From contig NZ_QKZL01000006.1 in the NCBI RefSeq assembly GCF_003253995.1, positions 124,001-188,000 of the forward strand: DNA of 64,000 nt. The letters run 5' to 3'. This DNA is from Palleronia aestuarii (lineage in GTDB: Bacteria > Pseudomonadota > Alphaproteobacteria > Rhodobacterales > Rhodobacteraceae). This document shows, piece after piece, positions 1 to 7,352 of this stretch; positions within the stretch are counted from its first letter, which is position 1, and each line of letters begins with the position of its first letter. The notes under the pieces were generated by a model. That model was not told the origin of the DNA and made no database searches. It was given only the letters and a program-made list of their open reading frames with translations. Both the position numbers and the translations under genes were made by a program.

Positions 1-14
1 GCCCCGCCCTTGAT

Positions 15-33
15 TATACCCCCAAGGGGTATA
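15..33. promoter_or_regulatory. CsoR/RcnR-type palindromic operator
   Basis: TATACCCCCAAGGGGTATA is a perfect inverted repeat with 8-bp arms (15-22 and 26-33) and a 3-nt centre. C-tract/G-tract palindromes of this kind are known operators of CsoR/RcnR/FrmR-family repressors that sense copper, nickel or persulfide. It lies 60 bp before a glutaredoxin-MauE gene and a DUF305 gene, both of which often occur in copper-handling loci. Assignment to copper is an inference; the repressor gene is not in the window. Confidence 0.6.
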
Positions 34-92
34 TTTCCGGGGCATGACGCCACGCGCGCCATCTCAATCGCATAAAAGCGGGAGATTTGGAC

Positions 93-920
93 ATGACCAC
101 GACAGATATCGACGGCCCCGACGCCGCACGAAACGCGAGCCTCGGCGAAGGCAAGACCGCCTCGCTCTACCGGATGGCGATGCCGGGACATCTCTGCCCG
201 TTCGGGCTGAAATCCAAGGCGCTGCTCGAATGGAAGGGCTACCGCGTCGACGACAACCTCCTCACCACGCGGGAGGAGGTCGATGCGTTCCGTGATGCGC
301 ACGGCGTGAAGACCACCCCGCAGACCTGGATCGACGGCGAGCGGGTCGGTGGCTTCACCGATCTCAAGGCGCGGTTCGGCTACCGCGTACTCGGCAAGGA
401 CGATACGACCTATGCCCCCGTGATCGCGATCTTCGGGTCGATGGCGCTCCTCGCCGCGGCGATCGTCATCAACCTCTACGACGGTTTCCCGATCCTCGTC
501 TGGCTGATGTGGTTCTTCGCCACCTCCATGGTCGCGCTCGCGGTCCAGAAGCTGCAGGATGTCGGCGGCTTCGTGAGCGGGTTTCTGGGCTACGACCTGC
601 TCGCGCAGCGCTACGTGCCTTACGGCTATGCCTATCCGTTCCTCGAGCTCTTCGCCGGTATCGGCATGGCCGCGCTGATCGGGACCGGCTCCGCGCTGAT
701 CTGGCTCGTTGCGCCGGTCAGCCTCTTCATCGGAACGATCGGGGCCGTAAGCGTGATCAAGGCCGTCTATGTCGAGAAGCGAGATCTCAAATGCGCCTGC
801 GTCGGCGGTGGCTCGAACGTACCGCTGGGCTTCATCTCGCTGACGGAGAACCTCGTCATGGTGGCGATGGGCCTTTGGATGATCGTCAACGTGCTCACCG
901 GCACGACGATGCCGCTCTAA
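93..920 (+). CDS. Glutaredoxin-MauE fusion membrane protein
   Basis: A 275-residue protein with an N-terminal glutaredoxin-like domain (about residues 22-98) and a C-terminal MauE/DoxX-type membrane domain with four hydrophobic segments (about 108-270). The thiol motif is CPFG at Cys35, so it is a monothiol site rather than CPYC. A second cysteine pair, Cys234/Cys236 in KCACVGG, is typical of MauE-like proteins that pass electrons or thiols across the membrane. ATG 93 is preferred over TTG 87 because GGAGA at 81-85 is well spaced. It is followed by a DUF305 gene and preceded by a CsoR-type palindrome, suggesting a role in metal or thiol stress. The substrate is unknown. Confidence 0.8.
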   Translation: MTTTDIDGPDAARNASLGEGKTASLYRMAMPGHLCPFGLKSKALLEWKGYRVDDNLLTTREEVDAFRDAHGVKTTPQTWIDGERVGGFTDLKARFGYRVLGKDDTTYAPVIAIFGSMALLAAAIVINLYDGFPILVWLMWFFATSMVALAVQKLQDVGGFVSGFLGYDLLAQRYVPYGYAYPFLELFAGIGMAALIGTGSALIWLVAPVSLFIGTIGAVSVIKAVYVEKRDLKCACVGGGSNVPLGFISLTENLVMVAMGLWMIVNVLTGTTMPL

Positions 921-984
921 CGGTTCCTCCGCGCCGTCGATGCCGGCGCGGAGGCCCCCAACCCGCGCCAACGAAAGGGCGACC

Positions 985-1377
985 ATGATATTCCCGCCCG
1001 TCTTCGCGACCCTCGTCGCGTGCCTGTCCTTCGTGACCCCGTTCGCTTCGTTCGCTCAAGGGGACGGGACGATGCAGATGGGGGCGGAAGATCACGCACG
1101 AATGCATGCGACATCGGAGAGCGACGAGGTTGCCGATGCCATGGATCGCATGATGGCGGAGATGCACGCGATCAAGCCCACGGGCGACGCCGATGCCGAC
1201 ATTCTCCTGATGATGATCCCCCATCACCGGAGTGCGGTCGACATGGGCGAAGCGCTCCTGCCGCAGATCGACGATCCAGAAGTGGAAGCGCTCGCGCGGA
1301 CGATCATCGCCTTACAGGAGGCCGAGATTGCGGTCATGCGCGAGGTGCTGGAGCGGCTGGGACATTCCGCCCCCTGA
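985..1377 (+). CDS. DUF305 family periplasmic protein
   Basis: A 130-residue protein with a signal peptide (about residues 1-24, ending FASFA). The C-terminal half carries the DUF305 core, including DADILLMMIPHHRSAVDMG with its His-His pair and Met-rich surroundings, plausible copper ligands. DUF305 proteins are ferritin-like helical bundles often found with copper resistance genes. ATG 985 has an AAAGGG ribosome site. It lies 64 bp after the glutaredoxin-MauE gene on the same strand, so the two are probably cotranscribed. Periplasmic location follows from the signal peptide; copper binding is inferred. Confidence 0.85.
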   Translation: MIFPPVFATLVACLSFVTPFASFAQGDGTMQMGAEDHARMHATSESDEVADAMDRMMAEMHAIKPTGDADADILLMMIPHHRSAVDMGEALLPQIDDPEVEALARTIIALQEAEIAVMREVLERLGHSAP

Positions 1378-1519
1378 TCCCGTCGGCACCCCGCGGATGA
1401 CGATGCGTCGAAGCGCCTGCGGATTGCGGAACAAGTGCGGGTGCGGAGCGCTGTGCTGGCACGGGCGCTCGTAAACTTCTTGGTCGTCGCCCGGGTTGGT
1501 ACAATCCTCGGGGGCGGGC

Positions 1520-2083
1520 GTGGACGCGTTCCTCTACATCACCGTGCTCGTCCTGGCCACTGGCGGCCTAGTCATCCTGCGTTGGCGTTTCGCGACGTTC
1601 CGGGCGCAACAGCCGCACGAATACGAGGGGATGGCGCCCGATTTCGACCTCCGCGAACACCTGACCGGCAAGCTCGTCAGCGATGGCATGATCTTCGGTC
1701 CGACCGGACGGATGAGCGCGCGGTTCCGCGCCCGCATCCTCGGGACCTGGACGGACGGGCATGGTGTGATCGCGGAGGAGTTCCGGTTCGACGGTGGCGG
1801 GCAACAATCCCGCTCGTGGCGTTTCACGCTTCGTGAGGGCGGGCGTTTCCGGGCCGATGCCGACGATGTCGTGGGGTCGGGGAGCGGAACGATCGTAGGG
1901 CCGACGATCCGCCTGTCCTACCGCATCGTGCTCCCGAAGGATGCGGGCGGCCATACGCTCGACGTGATCGACTGGATGTACCTCACGCAAGGCGGCACGA
2001 TCATCAACCGCAGCCAGTTCCGCAAGTTCGGCTTCAAGGTTGCAGAGATCATCGCGACGATCCGGCCCGACAAGGGCGAGTGA
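1520..2083 (+). CDS. DUF3833 family protein
   Basis: About 187 residues: one N-terminal membrane anchor (residues 1-20), then a soluble beta-rich domain matching DUF3833 (features such as F-D-L-R-E-H-L-T-G, IFGPTGRMSARF and VIDWMYLTQGGTIINRS). DUF3833 proteins are often lipoprotein-like and of unknown function. GTG 1520 is chosen because of the G-rich ribosome site just upstream and because the anchor then starts at the N terminus; TTG 1496 in the same frame is the alternative. The next gene converges from the other strand with a 9-nt gap. Confidence 0.75.
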   Translation: MDAFLYITVLVLATGGLVILRWRFATFRAQQPHEYEGMAPDFDLREHLTGKLVSDGMIFGPTGRMSARFRARILGTWTDGHGVIAEEFRFDGGGQQSRSWRFTLREGGRFRADADDVVGSGSGTIVGPTIRLSYRIVLPKDAGGHTLDVIDWMYLTQGGTIINRSQFRKFGFKVAEIIATIRPDKGE

Positions 2084-2092
2084 CGCCTCTTT

Positions 2093-2734
2093 TCAGTAAT
2101 GCGTGAGCGCGTGGCTTCGGTCGTCGCGTTCGAGATGCGGCGTGGCGTTGAACCCCGCGAGCAGGATGGTTTCCCCCCGCACGTGGAAGCGATGGATCGA
2201 CGCGTTGCGGATCGGCAGGAGGATCTGGGCGAAACGCTTCGGGTCGAGTGCCAATACGTGACGGACGACCATGCCGATCACACCGCCCGAGGTGATGCAA
2301 AGCACCCGCCGCCCTTCCGCCGCAGCTTCTACGAGGGCGGCGGTGATACGGGCCTCGAACGCCGCAAAGGTTTCCGCCCCGAGTATTTCCGCGTCGTGCC
2401 AAGCCTGCATGACGAGGGGGGCGTGATCGGGAAAGCCGTCCGCGTCGGGGACCGGGATGCCGTGGCTTTCCTCGAGCGCGCGACCGAGCGCGAAGTAATC
2501 CATCTCGTTCAAGCGCGGATCGATCTCGGGCACGACGCCCATCGCCGCCGCAGTCTCGCGATGCCGCCGCATGGAGCCGGAGAGCACGAGGTCGAACGCC
2601 CCGTCGCGCTCCCGCAACCATTCGCCCAGCCATTCCGCCTGGATATGTCCCAGCGGGCTGAGGCGATCGTAATCGTCCTCGTTATCCGCATGCGAGTTGG
2701 CCTGTCCGTGACGGACCAGAACGACTTCACCCAT
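2093..2734 (-). CDS. Histidine phosphatase family protein
   Basis: A 213-residue member of the histidine phosphatase (phosphoglycerate mutase-like) superfamily. The catalytic signature LVRHGQA is at residues 6-12, with His9 as the predicted phospho-acceptor; LSPLGHIQAEWLGEWL and the later SGGVIGMVVRH (second active-site His) complete the fold. ATG 2734 sits 5 nt after a strong AAGGAGG. The family covers sugar-phosphate, SixA-like and other phosphatases; nothing nearby fixes the substrate. Confidence 0.85.
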   Translation of the reverse strand: MGEVVLVRHGQANSHADNEDDYDRLSPLGHIQAEWLGEWLRERDGAFDLVLSGSMRRHRETAAAMGVVPEIDPRLNEMDYFALGRALEESHGIPVPDADGFPDHAPLVMQAWHDAEILGAETFAAFEARITAALVEAAAEGRRVLCITSGGVIGMVVRHVLALDPKRFAQILLPIRNASIHRFHVRGETILLAGFNATPHLERDDRSHALTHY

Positions 2735-3178
2735 CACGTCCTCCTTGTACGCCTTGCAGCTAGCCGGTTTGGCGCAGGCGCGCAAACGGTGCCGTGTGAT
2801 GGCTTTCGAAAGGACGAGTGCGGGCCGATCCAAGCCGCTACTAGGGCCGCGACCCTGGGCGAAACGGACTGTGCCTGAGTCGAACGAGAACGGATACTTC
2901 AATCCGCAATCGCGTTCCCGTGAACTGGGATCCAATGGTATCTCAGTAGAATTTCAAGGTTTCAGCCGAAATTAATTCCCGCACCACGTGTGCGGTGTTG
3001 TCGCCCCCTTGATTTTCTTGACATAATCTTCTTCGCGGTTTCACCGGTGTTGCACATTGCACAACGATGCGAAAACCGGATGACAATAAGATTAATAAGC
3101 GTTTACCCGACGCCGGCTTCGCGTCATTTCAGCCCGCGAACGTGGTGCTTGTTGCCGCGCGTGAGCTAAGGATATCCC
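2735..3178. other. 444-bp intergenic region between divergent genes
   Basis: No credible gene here. It must hold the promoters for the phosphatase (-) and the outer-membrane protein (+). A consensus -35 hexamer TTGACA is at 3018-3023 but no good -10 lies 16-18 bp on. Two near-identical TTGCAC words occur at 3050-3055 and 3057-3062. The segment 2985-3100 is AT-richer than its surroundings, as expected of a promoter. No terminator hairpin was seen. Confidence 0.5.
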
Positions 3179-4141
3179 ATGCAGATCAAACCCTCCAACA
3201 TTTTCGCCCTTGCCGTCATCTCGTCCTTCGTCGCGGCGACCGCGCAGGCCCAGAACGCTTTCTCCGGCACCGGAACCGGCCTCGGCGAGAGCGCTGTCGA
3301 GCAGCGTAACGACGATCTCGCCGATGACATCGAGGACGATTTCGAGCGCGACATCGACCGCTTCGGCAACGAGGGCCGTGAGCTTGGCTTCGATGGGTCG
3401 ATCGCTCTTCGCGCCACGACCGCGAACGGCAACGACGAGTCGATCGACGCCGGCATCGGCGCGAACTTTGGCTATTACGACGGGGCCAACGGCTACGAGC
3501 TGTCGCTGTCCTACATCTACGGCGAGTCCGAGGATCGTTTCGGCAACACGAACACGACCGACGACAACCTTCTCTACGACTTCCAGTACACCCGCGACTT
3601 CACCCCGGTACTCTACGGTTTCGCCAAGCTGCAGGGTTCCTACACGGGTGACGAGGACGAGGGCGAGCAGTACTTCGACATCGACGGCAACCCGATCGAG
3701 CTCGACAGCGACCTCGAGCGCCGCAACGACGTCTTCCTCGGCTTCGGTGTCGGCTACCGCTTCGTGAACACCGCCGACACGCAATGGTCGGTTCAGGCCG
3801 GTCCGGGCTACCGCTTCGCTGATTTCAACGACATCGGCAGCGCGCTCACCGACGGTGACCTGCTCGACGGTGAAGGCGAGGACGTAAACGAGGCCGCCTT
3901 CGCGCTGTCTTCGAACTACTACCAGCGGATCAACGAGATGGTCTTCGTGACCAACGACACCGACATCATCTCGTCCTCGGACGACACGGTGCTGTACAAC
4001 GATCTCGGCGCGAACGTCGCTATGGCCGATGCGCTGGCCCTCCGCGCGAGCATCCGGACCGAGTACCACACCGATCCGGTAGGCAGCGAAAAGTCCACCG
4101 ACAACATCTTCGGCCTGTCGCTGGTCTACAACCTGAACTAA
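3179..4141 (+). CDS. DUF481 (YdiY-like) outer-membrane protein
   Basis: A 320-residue predicted outer-membrane beta-barrel. It has a signal peptide (about residues 1-24, ending AQA), an acidic segment (about 43-60) and then alternating amphipathic strands typical of the DUF481 'salt-induced outer membrane protein' family (GSIALRATTANGN near the start, YRFADF in the middle, SLVYNLN at the end). The final aromatic/hydrophobic strand ending in Asn fits BamA recognition only loosely. AAGGAT precedes ATG 3179. A strong hairpin follows, so it is probably monocistronic. The function of the family is not established. Confidence 0.85.
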   Translation: MQIKPSNIFALAVISSFVAATAQAQNAFSGTGTGLGESAVEQRNDDLADDIEDDFERDIDRFGNEGRELGFDGSIALRATTANGNDESIDAGIGANFGYYDGANGYELSLSYIYGESEDRFGNTNTTDDNLLYDFQYTRDFTPVLYGFAKLQGSYTGDEDEGEQYFDIDGNPIELDSDLERRNDVFLGFGVGYRFVNTADTQWSVQAGPGYRFADFNDIGSALTDGDLLDGEGEDVNEAAFALSSNYYQRINEMVFVTNDTDIISSSDDTVLYNDLGANVAMADALALRASIRTEYHTDPVGSEKSTDNIFGLSLVYNLN

Positions 4142-4164
4142 GACGCAAGTCATCTTCGGAAGAC

Positions 4165-4193
4165 GGGGGCGGTGGGCATCCACCGCCCCCTTT
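4165..4193 (+). terminator. Rho-independent terminator after DUF481 gene
   Basis: An 11-bp perfect GC-rich stem (4165-4175 with 4180-4190), a GCAT tetraloop, then TTT. It begins 23 bp after the stop codon of the outer-membrane protein gene. Confidence 0.85.
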
Positions 4194-4329
4194 GCGTTTC
4201 GACGCTCAAGGCTCGGCGATGCCCTGCCAACCGCCGCTCACAATCCCGGATTCTGGCCAATAGGCACCTTGCTCCACCGCCACTGCGCCGATCATAAGGT
4301 GCGTGGTCCGGACGAGGGGGAGGAAAGCG

Positions 4330-5970
4330 ATGCGGATGCTGGCGATTTTATGCGGGTTCGTGCTTGGGATGGTGGGAACACAGGCCCTCGCGGCGAGCGC
4401 GGCCCTCGTCGTCGCCAATGGAACCTATGCGGACGGATCGCAGATCGACGGCGTGGACGCAATCGTCGCCGCGGCCTCCGCATTCGCCGGGAGCGATGTC
4501 GATCTCGAGGTCGTCGAGGACGCCACCCGCCCCGCAATCACCGAGGCTCTCGGCCGGTTCGCGGAAAAGCCCGCCGAGCTCGAGACGCGGCTCGTCATCC
4601 TGGCCGGAAAGTTCGTTCGCACCGGACGCGAGACATACCTTCTCGCGCAGGGTGCCGAGGTCGGCGACGTCTGGGGTGCGGTCCGAGGCGGCGTTCCTGT
4701 CTCGGAGGTGCTGGATTTCCTGAGCGGTGGCGCAAGTCAGGGCGTTCTGTTCCTCGCCAGCCCGCAGGGGGAGGCGGAAGAAATCGCGCCGGGCCTGATG
4801 GGCGGGATCGCGATGCTCGACATTCCAGCGGACGTCACCGTGATTCGCGGCGCGCCGGAGAGGATTGCAGCGCTAATGCCCGAAGTGCTTCGCCCTGGAA
4901 GCGCGCTTGCGCAGCGGATTCGCGCCGGGACGGCGCAAGGCGATATTTCCGACGATACCGAGCCGACCGTGTCTGCGGACGATCTGACCGACGGCGATCC
5001 GACTGCGGACGAGATCGAAGAGGCGTTCTGGCGCCTTACCGAAGTGCAGGACGACGCCGCGGGTTATCGGGCCTATCTCGACCGCTATGGCGACGGCCCT
5101 CATGCCAGGGAAGCCCAGGCCCGTCTTGCGGCGCTCGCCGACACCGCGGACGGGCCGCGCCTGCGGGAGGCGGCGCTCGGCCTCGATCCGGCGGCCCGTC
5201 GCGCGGTGCAGCGCAACCTCGTTCTGCTGGGCGACGGGACTGGCGGTGTCGACGGAATTTTCGGGCCGGGCACGCGAACCGCCATCCGGTCATGGCAAAG
5301 CGCCAACGACCTTCCTCCGACGGGCTTTCTCGATTCGGACCAGATCGCGACGCTCGAGGCGCAATCCGCCAGCCGTGCGGCTGACCTCGAGGCGGAGGAG
5401 CAGGGGCGCCTCGAAGCGGAGCGTCAGGAAGAAGCCGCCTATTGGCGGGAGACCGGCGAGGGCCGCGATATCGACGGGCTCGAGGCCTTTCTCGAACGCT
5501 ATCCGCAAGGCCGCTATGCAGCGAAGGCGCGGGAACGGTTGAGCGATCTGCGGGACGCGCGGATCGATACAGACGGCATGTCCAAGGAAGAACAAGACAT
5601 GTGGCAAGCCGCGCGGGATGCCGGAACGATCGCCGCCTACGAGGCCTATGCGAACGCCTATCCGCGCGGTCGCTATGCCAATCGGGTGCGCCAGGAACTC
5701 GCGGCGCTCCGCCTCGCCTCCAATGCCCCTCCGGGCGATAGCGACGCGGCTGCGGCGGAGGCGGAGCTCGGGCTGACGCCGCTCACCCGGCGTGCCGTGG
5801 AGGATCGACTGGTCGCGCTCGATCTCGCCCCCGGAGCGGTCGACGGCACGTTCGACGCGGAAACGCGAGATGCGCTCAGGCGGTATCAGGAGGGGCTCGG
5901 AGTACCGGTCACCGGCTATCTCGATGCGGGAACGGCCCGGCGGCTCCTGACTGATTCGGTGACCCAGTAG
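4330..5970 (+). CDS. Pseudo-caspase protein with two peptidoglycan-binding domains
   Basis: A 546-residue secreted protein. Signal peptide about 1-21. Residues 22-175 resemble the caspase-like (peptidase C14) fold (ALVVANGTY; LEVVEDATRPAITEAL), but the usual AGHG is AGKF at 92-95 and the Cys position reads VLFLASPQ, so the catalytic dyad is missing. Three TPR-like units follow the pattern W-x-x-Y/F-L-x-x-Y-x-x-G-x-x-A at about 234-270, 372-408 and 425-461. Two PG_binding_1 domains lie at about 288-342 and 485-541 (VDGIFGPGTRTAI and VDGTFDAETRDAL). ATG 4330 has GGAGG 6 nt upstream. Likely periplasmic, wall-associated scaffold; the exact role is unknown. Confidence 0.75.
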   Translation: MRMLAILCGFVLGMVGTQALAASAALVVANGTYADGSQIDGVDAIVAAASAFAGSDVDLEVVEDATRPAITEALGRFAEKPAELETRLVILAGKFVRTGRETYLLAQGAEVGDVWGAVRGGVPVSEVLDFLSGGASQGVLFLASPQGEAEEIAPGLMGGIAMLDIPADVTVIRGAPERIAALMPEVLRPGSALAQRIRAGTAQGDISDDTEPTVSADDLTDGDPTADEIEEAFWRLTEVQDDAAGYRAYLDRYGDGPHAREAQARLAALADTADGPRLREAALGLDPAARRAVQRNLVLLGDGTGGVDGIFGPGTRTAIRSWQSANDLPPTGFLDSDQIATLEAQSASRAADLEAEEQGRLEAERQEEAAYWRETGEGRDIDGLEAFLERYPQGRYAAKARERLSDLRDARIDTDGMSKEEQDMWQAARDAGTIAAYEAYANAYPRGRYANRVRQELAALRLASNAPPGDSDAAAAEAELGLTPLTRRAVEDRLVALDLAPGAVDGTFDAETRDALRRYQEGLGVPVTGYLDAGTARRLLTDSVTQ

Positions 5971-5983
5971 ATCGCCTGCGCGC

Positions 5984-6018
5984 AAAGCAAAAGGCCGTCG
6001 CGCAGGATGCGGACGGCC
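5984..6018 (-). terminator. Rho-independent terminator for rpmJ
   Basis: On the minus strand, GGCCGTC (6018-6012) pairs with GACGGCC (5999-5993) and is followed by TTTTGCTTT (5992-5984). It sits 26 bp after the rpmJ stop codon and also separates it from the converging upstream gene. Confidence 0.8.
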
Positions 6019-6043
6019 CTTCCCGGCACTACTGGCGCAGAAC

Positions 6044-6169
6044 TCAGCCCTGGCGGGCCTTGTAGCGGCGCTGCGTCTTGTTGATCACGTAGATGCGGCC
6101 CTTGCGGCGCACCACGCGGCAATCGCGGTGGCGGGTCTTCAGCGAACGAAGCGAGTTGCGGACCTTCAT
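6044..6169 (-). CDS. rpmJ: 50S ribosomal protein L36
   Basis: A 41-residue basic protein starting [17 protein letters not shown] and ending [10 protein letters not shown], the typical alphaproteobacterial L36. It has a single cysteine (Cys17) and so is the zinc-independent 'C-minus' form lacking the Cys3-His zinc ribbon. It binds 23S rRNA in the large subunit. GGGAGAAAG precedes ATG 6169. tRNA-Val lies 87 bp upstream on the same strand and a T-tailed hairpin lies downstream. Confidence 0.95.
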   Translation of the reverse strand: MKVRNSLRSLKTRHRDCRVVRRKGRIYVINKTQRRYKARQG

Positions 6170-6256
6170 CGCTTTCTCCCATATGTCGCGGCGCGGGGCT
6201 CGCGCCTTGTGTCGATTTGCCGGACCGTAAGGTCCGACGGTGAAACGCGGCGGCGG

Positions 6257-6331
6257 TGGTGGGCGATACTGGGATCGAACCAGTGACCCCTTCGATGTCA
6301 ACGAAGTGCTCTACCGCTGAGCTAATCGCCC
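6257..6331 (-). tRNA. tRNA-Val (GAC anticodon)
   Basis: The minus strand folds into a complete cloverleaf: acceptor GGGCGAT/ATCGCCC, D arm with AGCTCAGCGGTAGAGC, anticodon arm CTTCG-TTGACAT-CGAAG (anticodon GAC), and T arm with GGTTCGATCC. The discriminator base is A, and CCA is encoded in the DNA (6259-6257). No integrase or repeated tRNA 3' end is nearby, so this is not an occupied attachment site. Confidence 0.97.
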
Positions 6332-6491
6332 GTCATCCGCCTCGTCCGGCACGCCCCGAGGGACGCTCCGCGGGACGGGCCCGCGCCGGTGGGCGGTCTA
6401 TAAAAGGCTTGTCCCACCTGTTCAAGGGGTTTCGGCGCGCCATGTAGGAAGCGTATATCGCTGGGGACTGGCGCCGAAGGGACTTCGAAAT

Positions 6492-7349
6492 TTGGAACGA
6501 GCGTTCGATCTTCGCGTACCGCAGCGGATAACGACCTCCGTGATTTTCGCATCGCCGCATTCGGGTCGGCTCTATCCCAACGAACTTTTGTCGCGCAGCG
6601 TCCTTTCGCCCCTGGCCCTGCGTTCGTCGGAAGATGCGTTTGTCGATGATCTTTTCGGCGCGGCACCCGCGGAGGGCGCGCCGATCCTGACGGCGCGGCT
6701 GCCCCGTGCCTGGCTCGACCTCAACCGCGCCTCGGACGAACTCGATCCCGCGCTGTTCGACGGACTCGGGCGCGGGCCGCACAATCCACGCGTGGCGTCG
6801 GGCCTCGGTGTCGTTCCGCGCGTCGTGTCCGGGGGGCGGGCGATCTATCGTGGTAAGCTCGACCTCGTGACCGCGCAGCGTCGGATCCGCCAAGTTTGGC
6901 AGCCCTATCACGCAACGCTCCACCGCCTGATCGAGGAGAGCCATGACGCCTTCGGTCAAGCCGTACTCATCGATTGCCATTCGATGCCGCACGAGGCGCT
7001 CGACGGTGTGTCGGTTGGCGGGCGGCGGCCGAACGTGGTCCTGGGCGACCGCTACGGGGCCGCGGCCGATCCGGACCTCGTCGATGCGGTCGAGCGTGCA
7101 TTCGAGGCGGAGGGCATGATCGTCTCGCGCAATGCGCCCTTCGCGGGGGCGTTCATCACGCAGCATTACGGCCGACCGGCGCGCGGCCGTCACGTCGTGC
7201 AGGTAGAAATCGACCGTTCGCTTTACATGAACGAGGCCACGATCGAGCCGCATTCGGGATACGCGCAGGTCAAGGCGACGCTGACCCGGGTCCTGGCGGA
7301 AATCACGCGGATCGGTCGGCCCGCAGATACCGCCCTCGCCGCGGAATAG
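6492..7349 (+). CDS. N-formylglutamate amidohydrolase
   Basis: A 285-residue member of the N-formylglutamate amidohydrolase family (HutG-like), which hydrolyses N-formyl-L-glutamate to glutamate and formate in histidine breakdown or in N-formyl salvage. Family hallmarks: VIFASPHSGRLYP (residues 18-30), LDLNRASDELDP, AVLIDCHSMPHEA (putative metal His) and HVVQVEIDRSLYMNE. The frame has only a TTG start at 6492, preceded by AAGGG; the homologous N terminus begins about 20 residues before ASPHSG, which supports it. No hut genes are adjacent, so it may be a stand-alone copy. Confidence 0.88.
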   Translation: MERAFDLRVPQRITTSVIFASPHSGRLYPNELLSRSVLSPLALRSSEDAFVDDLFGAAPAEGAPILTARLPRAWLDLNRASDELDPALFDGLGRGPHNPRVASGLGVVPRVVSGGRAIYRGKLDLVTAQRRIRQVWQPYHATLHRLIEESHDAFGQAVLIDCHSMPHEALDGVSVGGRRPNVVLGDRYGAAADPDLVDAVERAFEAEGMIVSRNAPFAGAFITQHYGRPARGRHVVQVEIDRSLYMNEATIEPHSGYAQVKATLTRVLAEITRIGRPADTALAAE

Positions 7350-7352
7350 CGT

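Noticed and set aside
3018-3023. TTGACA as a confirmed promoter for the DUF481 gene
   Set aside because: No acceptable -10 element at 16-18 bp, so I list only the hexamer within the intergenic region.
3092-4183. 363-codon open frame on the minus strand across the DUF481 gene
   Set aside because: It mirrors the codon pattern of the opposite gene, has no ribosome site or family resemblance, and the plus-strand product has a signal peptide and known fold.
6257-6331. tRNA-Val as an integration site
   Set aside because: No integrase, no duplicated tRNA 3' end, and neighbours are core genes.
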